This document shows, piece after piece, positions 1 through 9,322 of a stretch of 64,000 nucleotides of DNA. Position 1 is the first letter of the stretch, and the number at the start of each line of letters is the position of its first letter. Source of the stretch: Gammaproteobacteria bacterium. Its GTDB lineage: Bacteria > Pseudomonadota > Gammaproteobacteria > Steroidobacterales > Woeseiaceae. A program made the position numbers and the translations under genes. Location: positions 170,792 through 234,791 of the forward strand of contig JAOTZC010000001.1 in the NCBI GenBank assembly GCA_029861535.1, in the 5' to 3' direction. Below the pieces are notes generated by a model, which saw only the letters and a list, made by a program, of their open reading frames with translations, ran no database searches and was not told where the DNA came from.

Positions 1-2189
1 TCGTCGACGGACCGTGTGAAGAGCTGTGCCGCATGATCGACGAGTGGGAGATCGCGCACGAACTCGCCGACATGCCGAAGGCTGTTTGGGATTACCTGAT
101 CGAGAAGAAATTCTTCGCCATGATCATTCCAAAACAATTTGGCGGTCTCGAATTTTCGGCGTATGCGAATTCTGTCGTGATACAGAAACTTGCCAGCCGC
201 AGCGCGACAGCATCGTCGACCGTTGGCGTCCCGAATTCACTCGGGCCTGCTGAATTACTGCTGCATTATGGCACCGACGAACAAAAACAACGTTACTTGC
301 CAGGGCTCGCGAACGGCACCGAGATTCCATGTTTTGCACTAACGTCGCCTGAGGCAGGTTCAGATGCCGCGTCGCTGATCGACAGCGGAGTCGTGTGTAA
401 AGGCAAATGGGAAGGTAAAACGATAACCGGTATCAAGCTCAACTGGAATAAGCGCTACATCACACTCGCACCGGTGGCCACAGTGCTCGGTCTCGCGTTC
501 AAACTCTATGACCCTGATCATCTGATCGGTGACCAGGACGAATATGGCATCACCGCCGCGTTGATTCCAACGGATATACCCGGCGTCAAAGTTGGTCGCC
601 GCCATCATCCGTTGACGATCGCGTTTCAGAACGGCCCGACAACTGGAAAGGATGTGTTCGTGCCGCTCGACTACATCATTGGCGGTCAGGAAATGGCCGG
701 CAAAGGCTGGAAGATGCTCGTCGAACTGTTGTCTGTCGGTCGCGCGATTACCTTGCCGTCGACCGCGGCAGGTGGTGGTCAGGCTGCCTCTTATGTAACC
801 GGCGCGTATGCGCGTATTCGCAAACAATTTAATATGCCAATCGCGTATTTCGAGGGTGTTGGCGAGGCGCTGACCCGAATTGCAGGAAACGCCTACATAA
901 TGAATGCGGCTGTCGCGGTTACGTCCGGCGCGATCGATCAGGGTGAGAAACCGGCGGTGCCATCAGCCATTCTGAAATATCATTGCACCGAACTCGCTCG
1001 CAGCGTCGGCAACGACGCGATGGACGTGCACGGCGGCAAGGCGATCATGATGGGGCCGAAAAATTATCTTGGCCGCGCTTACATGGCGGCGCCGATTGCA
1101 ATTACCGTCGAAGGCGCCAACATATTGACGCGCAGCCTGATTATCTATGGACAAGGCGCGATCCGCTGCCATCCATTCGTATTACGCGAACTACAAGCGG
1201 CCGCAGACGAAGATCATGACCGCGGTCTGATCGAATTCGATAACGCGCTGTTTGGTCACATCGGCTATGGAATCAGCAATCTGGCGCGATCGTTCTTCCT
1301 TGCCTTGACGCATGCGAAGTTCAGTAAGGTACCGCTGAATACGCCAACTCGTCGCTATTACCAAAATATTAATCGCTACAGTGCCGCGTTCGCTCTTGCT
1401 TCCGATTTCGCGATGCTGACGCTCGGTGGCGGCCTCAAAAAACGTGAACTGCTGTCGGCGCGACTTGGCGATGTCCTCAGTTCCATTTATCTCGCCTCCT
1501 GCGTGCTCAAACACTTCGAGAATCAGGGACGTCGCGCGACTGATCTGCCGCTGGTCGAATGGTCGGTGCGGACGCTGATGTATCGGGCACAAGAGTCACT
1601 GCATGCATTTTTGCGCAATCTGCCGAATCGTTGGGCAGCCGGATTCCTACGCTTATTCATCTTCCCACGCGGACGGACCTACTCGGCGCCTTCGGATGAA
1701 ATCAGCGGCAAGGTCGTGCAACTCATTACGAGTTCGGGCGAGGCGCGCGAGCGCTTGAGCGAATTTGCCTACACTACGCTGGAACCGGGCAATCCGCTGG
1801 GCTTGCTGCAGGAAGCACTCGAACTCGCTGAGATCAATGCGCCGCTCGAAAAACGGCTCCGCCAAGCGTTTAAGGAAGGTCTAATCCATGCCGAATATCT
1901 GGGACAGCAGATAGACGAGGCCGAGAAAGCGGAAGTGATCAATTCAAAAGAAGCGAGCGCATTGCGCGAATACCATGACAAGGTCGTCGCATTGCTGGAC
2001 GTAGACGATTTTGATCCTGACGAACTGGCCAGACAGTCGACGAAACCATCCGAACCTTCTGAACCGTCGCCGGGTTCTACGCCGGAACCGACCCGAAAAG
2101 CCGCCAAGCGCAAGGCAGCGCCACGGACGAAGACCTCCAGCAGAAAAACCTCAAAAAAGACCACGACTCGCGCAAAAAAAACCAAGTAA
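1..2189 (+). CDS. fadE: Acyl-CoA dehydrogenase FadE, C-terminal part (5' end outside window)
   Basis: This is the large FadE-type acyl-CoA dehydrogenase that performs the first step of fatty-acid beta-oxidation, forming trans-2-enoyl-CoA with FAD. The reading frame is open to the left edge (codons from base 3), so the N-terminus is missing; about 728 residues are visible against roughly 815 in E. coli. From memory of the E. coli protein, the match is strong throughout: HELAD, FFAMIIPKQFGGLEFSAYA, VGVPNSLGPAELL, CFALTSPEAGSDAA, NKRYITLAP and APIAITVEGANILTRS. The conserved C-terminal FadE region ends near VDDFDPDELA. After it comes a tail of about 50 residues rich in Pro, Ser, Thr and then Lys/Arg (RKAAKRKAAPRTKTSSRK), which the E. 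coli enzyme lacks. The next gene begins 12 bases downstream. Confidence 0.95.
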   Translation, partial: VDGPCEELCRMIDEWEIAHELADMPKAVWDYLIEKKFFAMIIPKQFGGLEFSAYANSVVIQKLASRSATASSTVGVPNSLGPAELLLHYGTDEQKQRYLPGLANGTEIPCFALTSPEAGSDAASLIDSGVVCKGKWEGKTITGIKLNWNKRYITLAPVATVLGLAFKLYDPDHLIGDQDEYGITAALIPTDIPGVKVGRRHHPLTIAFQNGPTTGKDVFVPLDYIIGGQEMAGKGWKMLVELLSVGRAITLPSTAAGGGQAASYVTGAYARIRKQFNMPIAYFEGVGEALTRIAGNAYIMNAAVAVTSGAIDQGEKPAVPSAILKYHCTELARSVGNDAMDVHGGKAIMMGPKNYLGRAYMAAPIAITVEGANILTRSLIIYGQGAIRCHPFVLRELQAAADEDHDRGLIEFDNALFGHIGYGISNLARSFFLALTHAKFSKVPLNTPTRRYYQNINRYSAAFALASDFAMLTLGGGLKKRELLSARLGDVLSSIYLASCVLKHFENQGRRATDLPLVEWSVRTLMYRAQESLHAFLRNLPNRWAAGFLRLFIFPRGRTYSAPSDEISGKVVQLITSSGEARERLSEFAYTTLEPGNPLGLLQEALELAEINAPLEKRLRQAFKEGLIHAEYLGQQIDEAEKAEVINSKEASALREYHDKVVALLDVDDFDPDELARQSTKPSEPSEPSPGSTPEPTRKAAKRKAAPRTKTSSRKTSKKTTTRAKKTK

Positions 2190-2201
2190 CTCGCGAATGC
2201 C

Positions 2202-3350
2202 ATGAGTGAGCAGATCGGGGACACGCACACCTGCTTAAACTGCGGTGCGACCCTTGTGGGGCAGTACTGTGGTCAGTGCGGCCAACGCGCGGCGAGTCGG
2301 CTAATCAGTTTGTGGGAATTGCTGCGCGACGCGTTCGGCGATCTATTCGAATTGGACTCGCGCCTCTGGCGTACGCTGGTTCCGCTGCTGGTGCGTCCCG
2401 GGATCCTGACGCGGGACTACCTCATCGGCCGACGCGCGCGTTACATGCCGCCGTTTCGCATGTATCTGGTCTTGAGTCTGGTCTTTTTCATCATCGCATT
2501 TTTCGATCCTCGACAGCAGCTCGCGATTCTCTATGAACCGGGCGATTCACCCGACGCGGAACTCGTGACAGCCGAGCGAGCGCCAATCAACGAAGAAACC
2601 CGTGAGATCCTGGAAGAGCTGGTCCGCGATGGCGTTCTCGATGAAGAGATATTGGGTCCCGACGGCCCGCTCGGGCCCGCAGCCGATGTGGAACCCGCAG
2701 CACCGACGCAAGGCGACGCCCAGGACCAAGCCGACGAAGTCGACGGCAACCAAACCGACAGCGACAATAGTGACAACCAAGCGGACGACGACGAATCGGG
2801 CTTGAATCTGACCATTGACGATGATGATCTCAATTGCACGGTAGGGGGAGCCGACTTCGACTTCGCACCGGAGTTTATTCAACGTCGCTTTTCCGAGGAG
2901 CGTCTCACGCAGGTTTGTAAACGCGTGATTGAGGTTGGCGCGGCCGGCGTATTCGCTGCCCTGCTTGACAACGTGCCTGCCGCGCTGATCATTTTGCTAC
3001 CGTTGATGGCTTTCGTATTGAAGTTTCTGTACCCGTTGTCACGTCGTTACTACGTTGAGCACCTGTTGTTCTTTGTGCACTTCCATGCCTTCTTGTTCGT
3101 GCTGCTGACGCTGCAGATTCTGTGGGCTAGATTGATCGCGCTCGTTGGGTTCCACGACGCTGTCAGTGTGCTGCCCATTGTCGCAACCTCGTTTTACATC
3201 CCGGTTTACCTCTACAAATCGATGCGCCGCGTTTATGAACAGGGCCGCATACTCACGGTGCTGAAGTTTCTCACGCTATCGATCACGTATATGCTCGGGT
3301 TCACCCTAATGATGTTCGGTGCGTTGCTTATCGCCGTATTCTCCGTCTAA
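2202..3350 (+). CDS. DUF3667 membrane protein with N-terminal zinc ribbon
   Basis: This 382-residue protein opens with a zinc ribbon (CLNCGATLVGQYCGQCGQRA, about residues 14-33), the hallmark of DUF3667 proteins, whose function is unknown. One hydrophobic segment near residues 89-103 (YLVLSLVFFIIAFF) precedes a long acidic, low-complexity insert (about residues 150-200, rich in Asp, Gln and Asn). Three or four further hydrophobic segments fill the C-terminal 140 residues, so the acidic part probably forms a soluble loop between membrane segments. The start is the first ATG after fadE, with no clear Shine-Dalgarno sequence; co-transcription with fadE is likely given the 12-base gap. The family assignment rests on the ribbon and the membrane layout. 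Confidence 0.75.
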   Translation: MSEQIGDTHTCLNCGATLVGQYCGQCGQRAASRLISLWELLRDAFGDLFELDSRLWRTLVPLLVRPGILTRDYLIGRRARYMPPFRMYLVLSLVFFIIAFFDPRQQLAILYEPGDSPDAELVTAERAPINEETREILEELVRDGVLDEEILGPDGPLGPAADVEPAAPTQGDAQDQADEVDGNQTDSDNSDNQADDDESGLNLTIDDDDLNCTVGGADFDFAPEFIQRRFSEERLTQVCKRVIEVGAAGVFAALLDNVPAALIILLPLMAFVLKFLYPLSRRYYVEHLLFFVHFHAFLFVLLTLQILWARLIALVGFHDAVSVLPIVATSFYIPVYLYKSMRRVYEQGRILTVLKFLTLSITYMLGFTLMMFGALLIAVFSV

Positions 3351-3447
3351 GAGACAGCGTGTGCCGCGACACATAAACCACTATGATGAGCGCCTAGGAA
3401 TTCGAACTGGCGAAATCTCCACTGCACAGCGAGGGGGAATAATATCA

Positions 3448-3987
3448 ATGTCGAGTCGCACCTTGAATATTAGTTTAAGCCGTTTTGTCCTCAGCAAATA
3501 TCGAATCAGCGCTGCGCTCCTTAGCATCGCGCTACTGCTTTCTGCTTGCGGTCGCGATTCCACCGAGACCTCGAGCGATGAAGCACCGCCGAGCGCGGCG
3601 CGCGACGATGCCGCGCCGATAGCAGCACTCCCTCGTACTGTGTCGCCGGCTGGTGCGAGCGTATTTTTCGTAGCGCCGGCCGACGGCGATACCGTGTCGA
3701 ATCCTGTGATGATCGAATTCGGCGTTGAGGGTATGACGATCGTCAAGGCCGGCGAGGACCAGCCTCAATCCGGTCACCATCACCTGCTTATCGATACTGC
3801 GTTGCCCGATCTGTCGTTACCCATTCCAGCCGATGAAAACTATGTGCATTTTGGCGATGCCAGCTTATCGACTGAGCGAACGCTCGAGCCGGGCACGCAT
3901 ACCCTGCAGTTGCTGCTCGGGGATCATCTGCATATTCCGCACGATCCACCGGTGACGTCTGAGGTCATAACGATCATTGTCGAGTAA
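3448..3987 (+). CDS. DUF4399 lipoprotein
   Basis: This is a predicted lipoprotein of 179 residues. The chosen ATG is preceded by GAGGGGG at 3431-3437; a longer open frame to the left would run into the previous gene and push the signal peptide inside. The signal region ends in a lipobox, LLLSACGRD. The mature part carries the features of DUF4399: VFFVAPADGDTVSNPVMI, GHHHLLID, PADENYVHFG, GTHTLQLLLGD and HIPHDPPV. The His-rich motif suggests metal or ligand binding, but the family has no established function. The lipobox implies anchoring on the periplasmic face of an envelope membrane. Confidence 0.85.
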   Translation: MSSRTLNISLSRFVLSKYRISAALLSIALLLSACGRDSTETSSDEAPPSAARDDAAPIAALPRTVSPAGASVFFVAPADGDTVSNPVMIEFGVEGMTIVKAGEDQPQSGHHHLLIDTALPDLSLPIPADENYVHFGDASLSTERTLEPGTHTLQLLLGDHLHIPHDPPVTSEVITIIVE

Positions 3988-4080
3988 GTCCGGGCGAATG
4001 AATGTGCCCAAATCGGCCGTTTGGACCGGCTGGAAGTGACCCAGTCCGGACAGTTTGTGTCGATGTCTGTAAATAATAGG

Positions 4081-4109
4081 TTGAGCGACTCGTCCGGTAC
4101 CACTAAAAT
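4081..4109 (+). promoter_or_regulatory. Sigma-70-type promoter of the HMG-CoA synthase gene
   Basis: TTGAGC at 4081-4086 and TAAAAT at 4104-4109 are separated by exactly 17 bases. Transcription would start near 4116, just downstream of the possible TTG start at 4113, which favours the ATG at 4134 as the true start of translation. Confidence 0.55.
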
Positions 4110-4133
4110 CACTTGGCTAACCGGCATTCATAC

Positions 4134-5618
4134 ATGAATTATCCCGTACAGAAGAAAAAGATCGGAATCAGTGGCCTCGCCGCCTATGTGCCGCCGTACC
4201 GAGTCTGGCTCGAGGACTGGTGCGACTGGACCGGCAACCAATGGCCAAAGATCCGCGAGGTTGTCGGTCGCAGCTTTCGCGTGCGCGGTCCGGATCAAAG
4301 CGTCTACACGATGGCGGCATCGTCTGTAATACGGCTGATTGACCAGTACGATATCGACCCGTCCAGGGTTAAGTTTTTGGGGCTTGGCACTGAATCGAGC
4401 ACCGACAACTCTGCCGGCGCGATTATTGTTAAAGGCATGGTGGACCACGCACTGGAGGCACGCGGCAAGCCGCCCATCGCACGTAGCTGCGAAGTACCTG
4501 AGTTCAAACACGCCTGTCTCGGTGGCGTCTATGGCATGAAAGGCGCGATTCGCCATCTGGCGCTCGATGGCGCCGGGAGTCAGGCCATCGTCGTTTGCGC
4601 CGATATCGCGGAATATGCTCGCGGTTCCAGCGGTGAGCCCACCCAAGGTGCCGGCGCCGTTGCGATGCTGCTCGAGGAGGACCCGAAGCTTGCGATCGTC
4701 GATCTCGTCGGCTCCGGCTCCGCGTCGGACTATCGAATCATGGATTTCCGCAAGCCGATGTCGCGATTCTGTGGCCAGGATCGTTCGCAGACCCATCAGG
4801 TTCAGGACTTCCCGGTATTCAATGGCAAGTATTCGACGACCTGTTATGTCGATGAAACCCTGCACGCGCTGAACGACATGTACGAAAAACGCGACCTGAA
4901 CGCAATCGCTTACCTGCGTTCATTAAAGACGGTCTTTATGCATCGACCGTACCGGCGTATGCCCGAGACCGGCTGGGCTGTTTCGTATTTGTTTGCGTTG
5001 TCGAGCGGTGATGCTGAGGATCGCGCTGAACTTGCATCCTATTGCTATGACGCCGGCGTTGACCCGCACGATGTACGTGACGAAATGCTTGGTAAACCCG
5101 CGGTTGCAACGCTGGCCGATCCCGAGCGCTTGAACTACGAGGCCTACCCACTAACGATGGCGGCGCTGCGTGCATTCCGAGCATCTCGTCGACACCGGCG
5201 TGAGATTCTCGACAAGCTTGCGATTGGTAGCGACACAATGCTCGACCTCGGCAACCTCTACACGGCAGCACTACCGGCCTGGCTGGCTGCCGGTTTCGAA
5301 CAGGCACGTGACGAAGGCTCGCTGACCACCGGCGAGGAAGTGCTGACACTTGGCTACGGTAGCGGCGACGCGGCTGAAGTAATTCCGTTTTTTATCGCCG
5401 ACAGTTGGCGCGAAGCGACAGCCAAGATTGGCTTCGCGGATGCAATGCGTCTGACGCTCGACCTCAATCGCGAGCAGTACGTGGCGCTGCATGACGGAAA
5501 TCGCGTCAGCGGTCTCGGCTACATACCACGGAACGAATTCGTCATTGACCGCGTCGGCCGCAGCGACGAACGGCATTTCACAGACCTCGGTATCGAGTAC
5601 TACCGCTACATCGCGTAG
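4134..5618 (+). CDS. mvaS: Hydroxymethylglutaryl-CoA synthase
   Basis: The enzyme condenses acetyl-CoA with acetoacetyl-CoA to HMG-CoA, the entry step of the mevalonate pathway. It is a thiolase-fold protein of 494 residues counted from the ATG at 4134; a TTG at 4113 would add seven residues but lies upstream of the likely transcription start. The catalytic triad expected for the family is recognisable: Glu87 in GTESSTD, Cys128 in KHACLGGVYGMKGA and His270 in FMHRPYRRM. A glycine-rich GYGSGDAAE lies near the C-terminus. It is longer than the firmicute enzymes (about 385 residues). The gene converges on the mevalonate operon, and its 3' end overlaps the 3' end of idi by 13 bases, so the whole pathway is packed tail to tail. 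Confidence 0.88.
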   Translation: MNYPVQKKKIGISGLAAYVPPYRVWLEDWCDWTGNQWPKIREVVGRSFRVRGPDQSVYTMAASSVIRLIDQYDIDPSRVKFLGLGTESSTDNSAGAIIVKGMVDHALEARGKPPIARSCEVPEFKHACLGGVYGMKGAIRHLALDGAGSQAIVVCADIAEYARGSSGEPTQGAGAVAMLLEEDPKLAIVDLVGSGSASDYRIMDFRKPMSRFCGQDRSQTHQVQDFPVFNGKYSTTCYVDETLHALNDMYEKRDLNAIAYLRSLKTVFMHRPYRRMPETGWAVSYLFALSSGDAEDRAELASYCYDAGVDPHDVRDEMLGKPAVATLADPERLNYEAYPLTMAALRAFRASRRHRREILDKLAIGSDTMLDLGNLYTAALPAWLAAGFEQARDEGSLTTGEEVLTLGYGSGDAAEVIPFFIADSWREATAKIGFADAMRLTLDLNREQYVALHDGNRVSGLGYIPRNEFVIDRVGRSDERHFTDLGIEYYRYIA

Positions 5619-6178
5619 CGCGACAATAAGTCTGCATGCTGCTCGCACAGCGTGCGCCATTCCATCCTAAACCACGGCGTAAATTGCTCTGGCCGTTCAT
5701 CGAGTTCCGCATCGAGTTCTCTGCTCGACACGAAGCGAATGCGTTGAATCTCATGTTCATTCGGTTTGATGTCACCAAGCACCTTTCCTACGAAGACATG
5801 GCATAACTCGTTTTCTGATCCTGATTCGTCGAAGCGGGCGTGATAGCTGAACTTGTAGACATACTCGAGTTGCGCATTTGCATTGAGTTCGTCTCGAAGG
5901 CGGCGCTCCGTCGCCGCTTGCATATCTTCGCCGCGGCGCGGGTGACTGCAGCAGCTGTTCGACCAGTATTCTGGCCACAGCCGCTTGCTGCCGGCGCGTT
6001 GTTGCAACAACATATTGCCATCATCGTTGAACAGAAAAACCGAAAAAGCACGATGAAGGACGCCATCGCCATTGTGACATTCGGCTTTCGACAAATGTCC
6101 GGTCTCGTTGTCATTCTCGTCGACAAGAATTAACTCCTCGACATCCGACGATACGATTCTGTGTGCGTTATTCAACAC
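5606..6178 (-). CDS. idi: Isopentenyl-diphosphate delta-isomerase, type I
   Basis: A type I IPP isomerase of the Nudix fold that interconverts isopentenyl and dimethylallyl diphosphate. In its 190 residues the family features are clear: HRAFSVFLFN, LLQQRAGSKRLWPEYWSNSC (active-site Cys in the WSNSCC motif), SHPRRGED and the Glu-rich ELCHVFVG segment. The start is a GTG inside the end of the preceding reductase-kinase gene, giving an 11-base overlap, with GAGG placed six bases before it. This implies translational coupling as the last gene of the minus-strand mevalonate operon. The mevalonate route makes only IPP, so an isomerase is required, which fits its place here. Confidence 0.93.
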   Translation of the reverse strand: MLNNAHRIVSSDVEELILVDENDNETGHLSKAECHNGDGVLHRAFSVFLFNDDGNMLLQQRAGSKRLWPEYWSNSCCSHPRRGEDMQAATERRLRDELNANAQLEYVYKFSYHARFDESGSENELCHVFVGKVLGDIKPNEHEIQRIRFVSSRELDAELDERPEQFTPWFRMEWRTLCEQHADLLSRYAM

Positions 6179-8384
6179 CTTGGTCCTCGTTGCCCTGCGC
6201 TGCTATGGTCATGAATCCCGCGGCTTCAAGCGCCGACGACACGACGGCTTCTCGGCCCGGGCACAGCGCGACAATGGATCCACCACCGCCCGCGCCCGTG
6301 AGCTTTGCACCTAGCGCACCAGCCGCCCGGGCGATAGATACCATGTGCTCGAGCTCTGGCGTAGATACCTGAATCGCGTTTAGCAACCCGTGGCAAATGT
6401 TCATCAGCCCACCAAGCCGCTCGTAATCCGCCGCTGCCAGCGCGTCGGCGCCCGCAATAGTCAGCGCGTCAATCTGCTCAAACAGCGCATCGTATTGTTC
6501 TGTGGCCGCGTCGCGACGCGCACGAACCCCGGCCACCTGTTCAAGTGTGGATCCCGGACTATTGCTGCAAGCCACAACAACTGGCGGCGCTTCGAGCAAT
6601 TCGATTGTTGTAATTTCAGGCGGCTCGTTACGACGATACAAGAATGGCGTAGCGAAGGTTGCTACCGTATTGTCCACGCCAGACGGCGTTCCATGTGCGA
6701 GTTTTTCGCACTCAAACGCGATGCTGTTAACACGATCGTTGTCCAAATCAATATCGAACGCCTTACCGAGCGCGCGCGTGATCGCAACCGCGAGCGCCGC
6801 CGATGAGCCCAGACCCATTGCACGCGGCAAAGTCGTGGCAACACTCAGATTGAACGCACGATCAGCGACGCCAAGTTCGCGTGCGATTTGCAACACCGCG
6901 TCACCAATATCGCTACCGGCTTCGATGCTCTTATCGACACCCCATGCTGGAATCGAAATAGTCGGTGAGTCACTCACCTTGGCGCTTGCGGTTACCGCGT
7001 TCTTGATCGGCATTGCGAGCGCATGCGCACCGTAAACGACAGCATGCTCGCCCAACAGGATTAGCTTCCCCGCAGCAGTGACACCGTTTGGCGTAATTTC
7101 GAGCGCACGCTTTCCGATGAGAATCTCACGTGCTTTCCAGTCTTTGATTTCGCCGCTTGCAACGAGTTCTGCGACCACGTCGTCGAATAATTTGTCCGGG
7201 ACGCCGGCCCCCGCAGCAACGCTGCGGGCATGCAGACGCATGTGTCCTTGTTGAATGCCGCTAGTCGAGAGCGCACGGATCGCCGCAAAATTCTGCGCGA
7301 GACCAACCGCGGCCATCAATTCAGCCAGTTCGCGCGCCGACTCGACCCCACATATTCTCAAGCCAAGTGCCGCCGTGGCGTTAGCCTCGCGCGTGCCGCC
7401 GACGATGCCGACCTTCAACGGTATGCGAATCTCGCCTGCAAGATCACCGGTATCGCTCACCGACCAGCACGTCAGCGGCGAATACGCTCCGCCGACCGCC
7501 GCGTAAGCGTGTGCACCGGCCTCGATTGCACGCCAATCATTGCCAGTTGCAACTGCCAACGGATCAATGCCGTTCATAATGCCCTTGTTGTGCGTTGCCG
7601 CCCGGTACGGATCTGCGCACGCGATATCGTTCGCCAAGACGATGGCATCTCGAGCGCGCTTCGCCGCGTCTTCGTCCTCACCGAGATCTTTGAGCCCATA
7701 GTTAACTTTCGCGGTCACTAAAGAACGGTCTGCGAGGTTCGACAGGATTCGCATCGCGATGTTGCCGTTGCAAAGCTCCGCTAGCTGCGGCGCGATCGCT
7801 TCGCAAATCGTGTTGACCAGGTTCGCACCCATCGCGTTGCCGGTATCGACGAGCAAATGGACGACGAGTGAATTGCGACCATCTTCGAGTAACAGATTGC
7901 GAGACTCGATATCACGGACCCCACCGCCACGACGCACGAGTCGCGGATGAACATCGTTAGCAGCGGCCAACAATGCTTGCTTCGCATTGTTTATCGCATC
8001 GATCGCCGCATCGACATCGCTGATTCCAGTCAAATGTACCTGTCCAGCCAGCAGAGATTCGTCGCAGGCCGAATCGAATCCGCCCGCTGAACGCGCAAGC
8101 AGCGCAGACGCGCTGAGCGCGGCGACGATTGAAGGTTCCTCGACGACCAACGGCACTAAGTAGTCGCGATCGTTGACACGAAAATTCGGTACGACGGCGA
8201 GCGGTAGGCCGAACGTCGCTATGACATTTTCGATAATCTTATCGCCAGCGGTCACAGGTAAAATCACTCGACCGTTCTTCAGAGCGTCGGCATCCGTCGA
8301 CGACAACCAGCCGCGGCGCTCGAGCTCAGCAATACGTTCACCAACCGAAAGTCGATAGAAGCCCGAAATGCGAGAATCGCTCAC
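6168..8384 (-). CDS. Bifunctional HMG-CoA reductase (class II) - mevalonate kinase fusion
   Basis: One 738-residue protein carries two successive mevalonate-pathway enzymes. Residues 1 to about 430 are a class II HMG-CoA reductase: ENVIATFGLPLAV, VEEPSIVAA, TGNAMGANLVNT, HNKGIMNGIDPLAVATGND and GHMRLHAR. The catalytic residues fall at E83, K267, D283 and H381, the same numbers as I recall for the Pseudomonas mevalonii enzyme. From about residue 437 a GHMP kinase of the mevalonate kinase type follows: GKLILLGEHAVVYG, PRAMGLGSSAALAVA (520-534), HGTPSGVDN and KLTGAGGGGSIVAL. The product of the first half is the substrate of the second. The gene starts with GTG and overlaps the phosphomevalonate kinase stop by four bases. 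Both sets of key residues are intact, so both activities are expected. Confidence 0.92.
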   Translation of the reverse strand: MSDSRISGFYRLSVGERIAELERRGWLSSTDADALKNGRVILPVTAGDKIIENVIATFGLPLAVVPNFRVNDRDYLVPLVVEEPSIVAALSASALLARSAGGFDSACDESLLAGQVHLTGISDVDAAIDAINNAKQALLAAANDVHPRLVRRGGGVRDIESRNLLLEDGRNSLVVHLLVDTGNAMGANLVNTICEAIAPQLAELCNGNIAMRILSNLADRSLVTAKVNYGLKDLGEDEDAAKRARDAIVLANDIACADPYRAATHNKGIMNGIDPLAVATGNDWRAIEAGAHAYAAVGGAYSPLTCWSVSDTGDLAGEIRIPLKVGIVGGTREANATAALGLRICGVESARELAELMAAVGLAQNFAAIRALSTSGIQQGHMRLHARSVAAGAGVPDKLFDDVVAELVASGEIKDWKAREILIGKRALEITPNGVTAAGKLILLGEHAVVYGAHALAMPIKNAVTASAKVSDSPTISIPAWGVDKSIEAGSDIGDAVLQIARELGVADRAFNLSVATTLPRAMGLGSSAALAVAITRALGKAFDIDLDNDRVNSIAFECEKLAHGTPSGVDNTVATFATPFLYRRNEPPEITTIELLEAPPVVVACSNSPGSTLEQVAGVRARRDAATEQYDALFEQIDALTIAGADALAAADYERLGGLMNICHGLLNAIQVSTPELEHMVSIARAAGALGAKLTGAGGGGSIVALCPGREAVVSSALEAAGFMTIAAQGNEDQGVE

Positions 8385-9322
8385 GCTCCGGCCCCATTCA
8401 GAACAACGCCGATATCGTCGATTGTCATGTCGAGCTGCCGAAAGCCAAAATCCCCGACCTTATGTGCGAATGCCTTGACAGCCTGTTTTTCTGTTCCGAG
8501 TACGATACCGATATCGCCGCCACCCGCACCACAAGGCTTGTAGACGATATTTGCCGACATTTTCTTCTCTGCAAGTGCATCATGACCAGCATCGAATATG
8601 CCGAGACCATGGTCAATATCGAATTGCCGTAGCACCGGCACATAGTCACGATATTCGCCGACAATCGCAGCGGCATCGCCCGAGATCCAGGCTTCTGCGA
8701 CGTTTGCCGCAACTTCGCTCAGCGCGCCGTTGCTGCCGCGCGTTTTTGAATCCGGCAGGCGACGAAGTTTCTCAGACGTGTTCGCGGGCACACCGCTCCA
8801 CAACAACTGGTAATGGAGTCCGTCTGGCCATGCGAGCGACCGCGGCGTTTCGCCGACACAATACTCGACGAGCCCGCCGACGATACTTGTCGCAACATCG
8901 ACGCCACTACCGACACCTTGCTGAAACGCATGATGTGCTTTTTGAGAGCACCGAAATAGTTCAAGCCCGCTGATTTCGCCCCTTGCGCTCGCCGCCAATG
9001 CGCATACCAATCCGACCGTGAGCGCTGCACTTGAGCCGATGCCAAATTTGATACCGGACGTCGAGTCCGCAAATGCACGGGTATCGAGGAGCACCGTGCC
9101 ACGCCAACGATGGATCGCAAGTGCGTCGCATGCGCACTCGAATATCCGCGTATCCTTATCGCCGGCCAATCCAATGGATTGGATGGACAAGTCGTCAGCC
9201 GCGGCAAGCGTAATGACCGCACGACGATTGACCGCCATTGACACAGCGGGCGCTCCATCAAGCACGGCGTATTCGCCCGATAGGATGACCTTACCTGGCG
9301 CGCTGCTCTTGATTGAATTCAT
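8381..9322 (-). CDS. Phosphomevalonate kinase (GHMP family)
   Basis: A GHMP kinase of 313 residues that most likely phosphorylates mevalonate 5-phosphate to the diphosphate. It shows the three GHMP motifs: APGKVILSGEYAVLDG at the N-terminus, FGIGSSAALTVGLV as the ATP loop, and KPCGAGGGDIGI near the end; GVGSGVDVATSIVGG is the usual substrate-side segment. I prefer the ATG at 9322, which overlaps the mvaD stop by four bases, over an upstream TTG at 9328. The specific function is assigned by elimination: the neighbours supply the mevalonate kinase and the diphosphomevalonate decarboxylase, leaving this step open. Confidence 0.85.
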   Translation of the reverse strand: MNSIKSSAPGKVILSGEYAVLDGAPAVSMAVNRRAVITLAAADDLSIQSIGLAGDKDTRIFECACDALAIHRWRGTVLLDTRAFADSTSGIKFGIGSSAALTVGLVCALAASARGEISGLELFRCSQKAHHAFQQGVGSGVDVATSIVGGLVEYCVGETPRSLAWPDGLHYQLLWSGVPANTSEKLRRLPDSKTRGSNGALSEVAANVAEAWISGDAAAIVGEYRDYVPVLRQFDIDHGLGIFDAGHDALAEKKMSANIVYKPCGAGGGDIGIVLGTEKQAVKAFAHKVGDFGFRQLDMTIDDIGVVLNGAGA

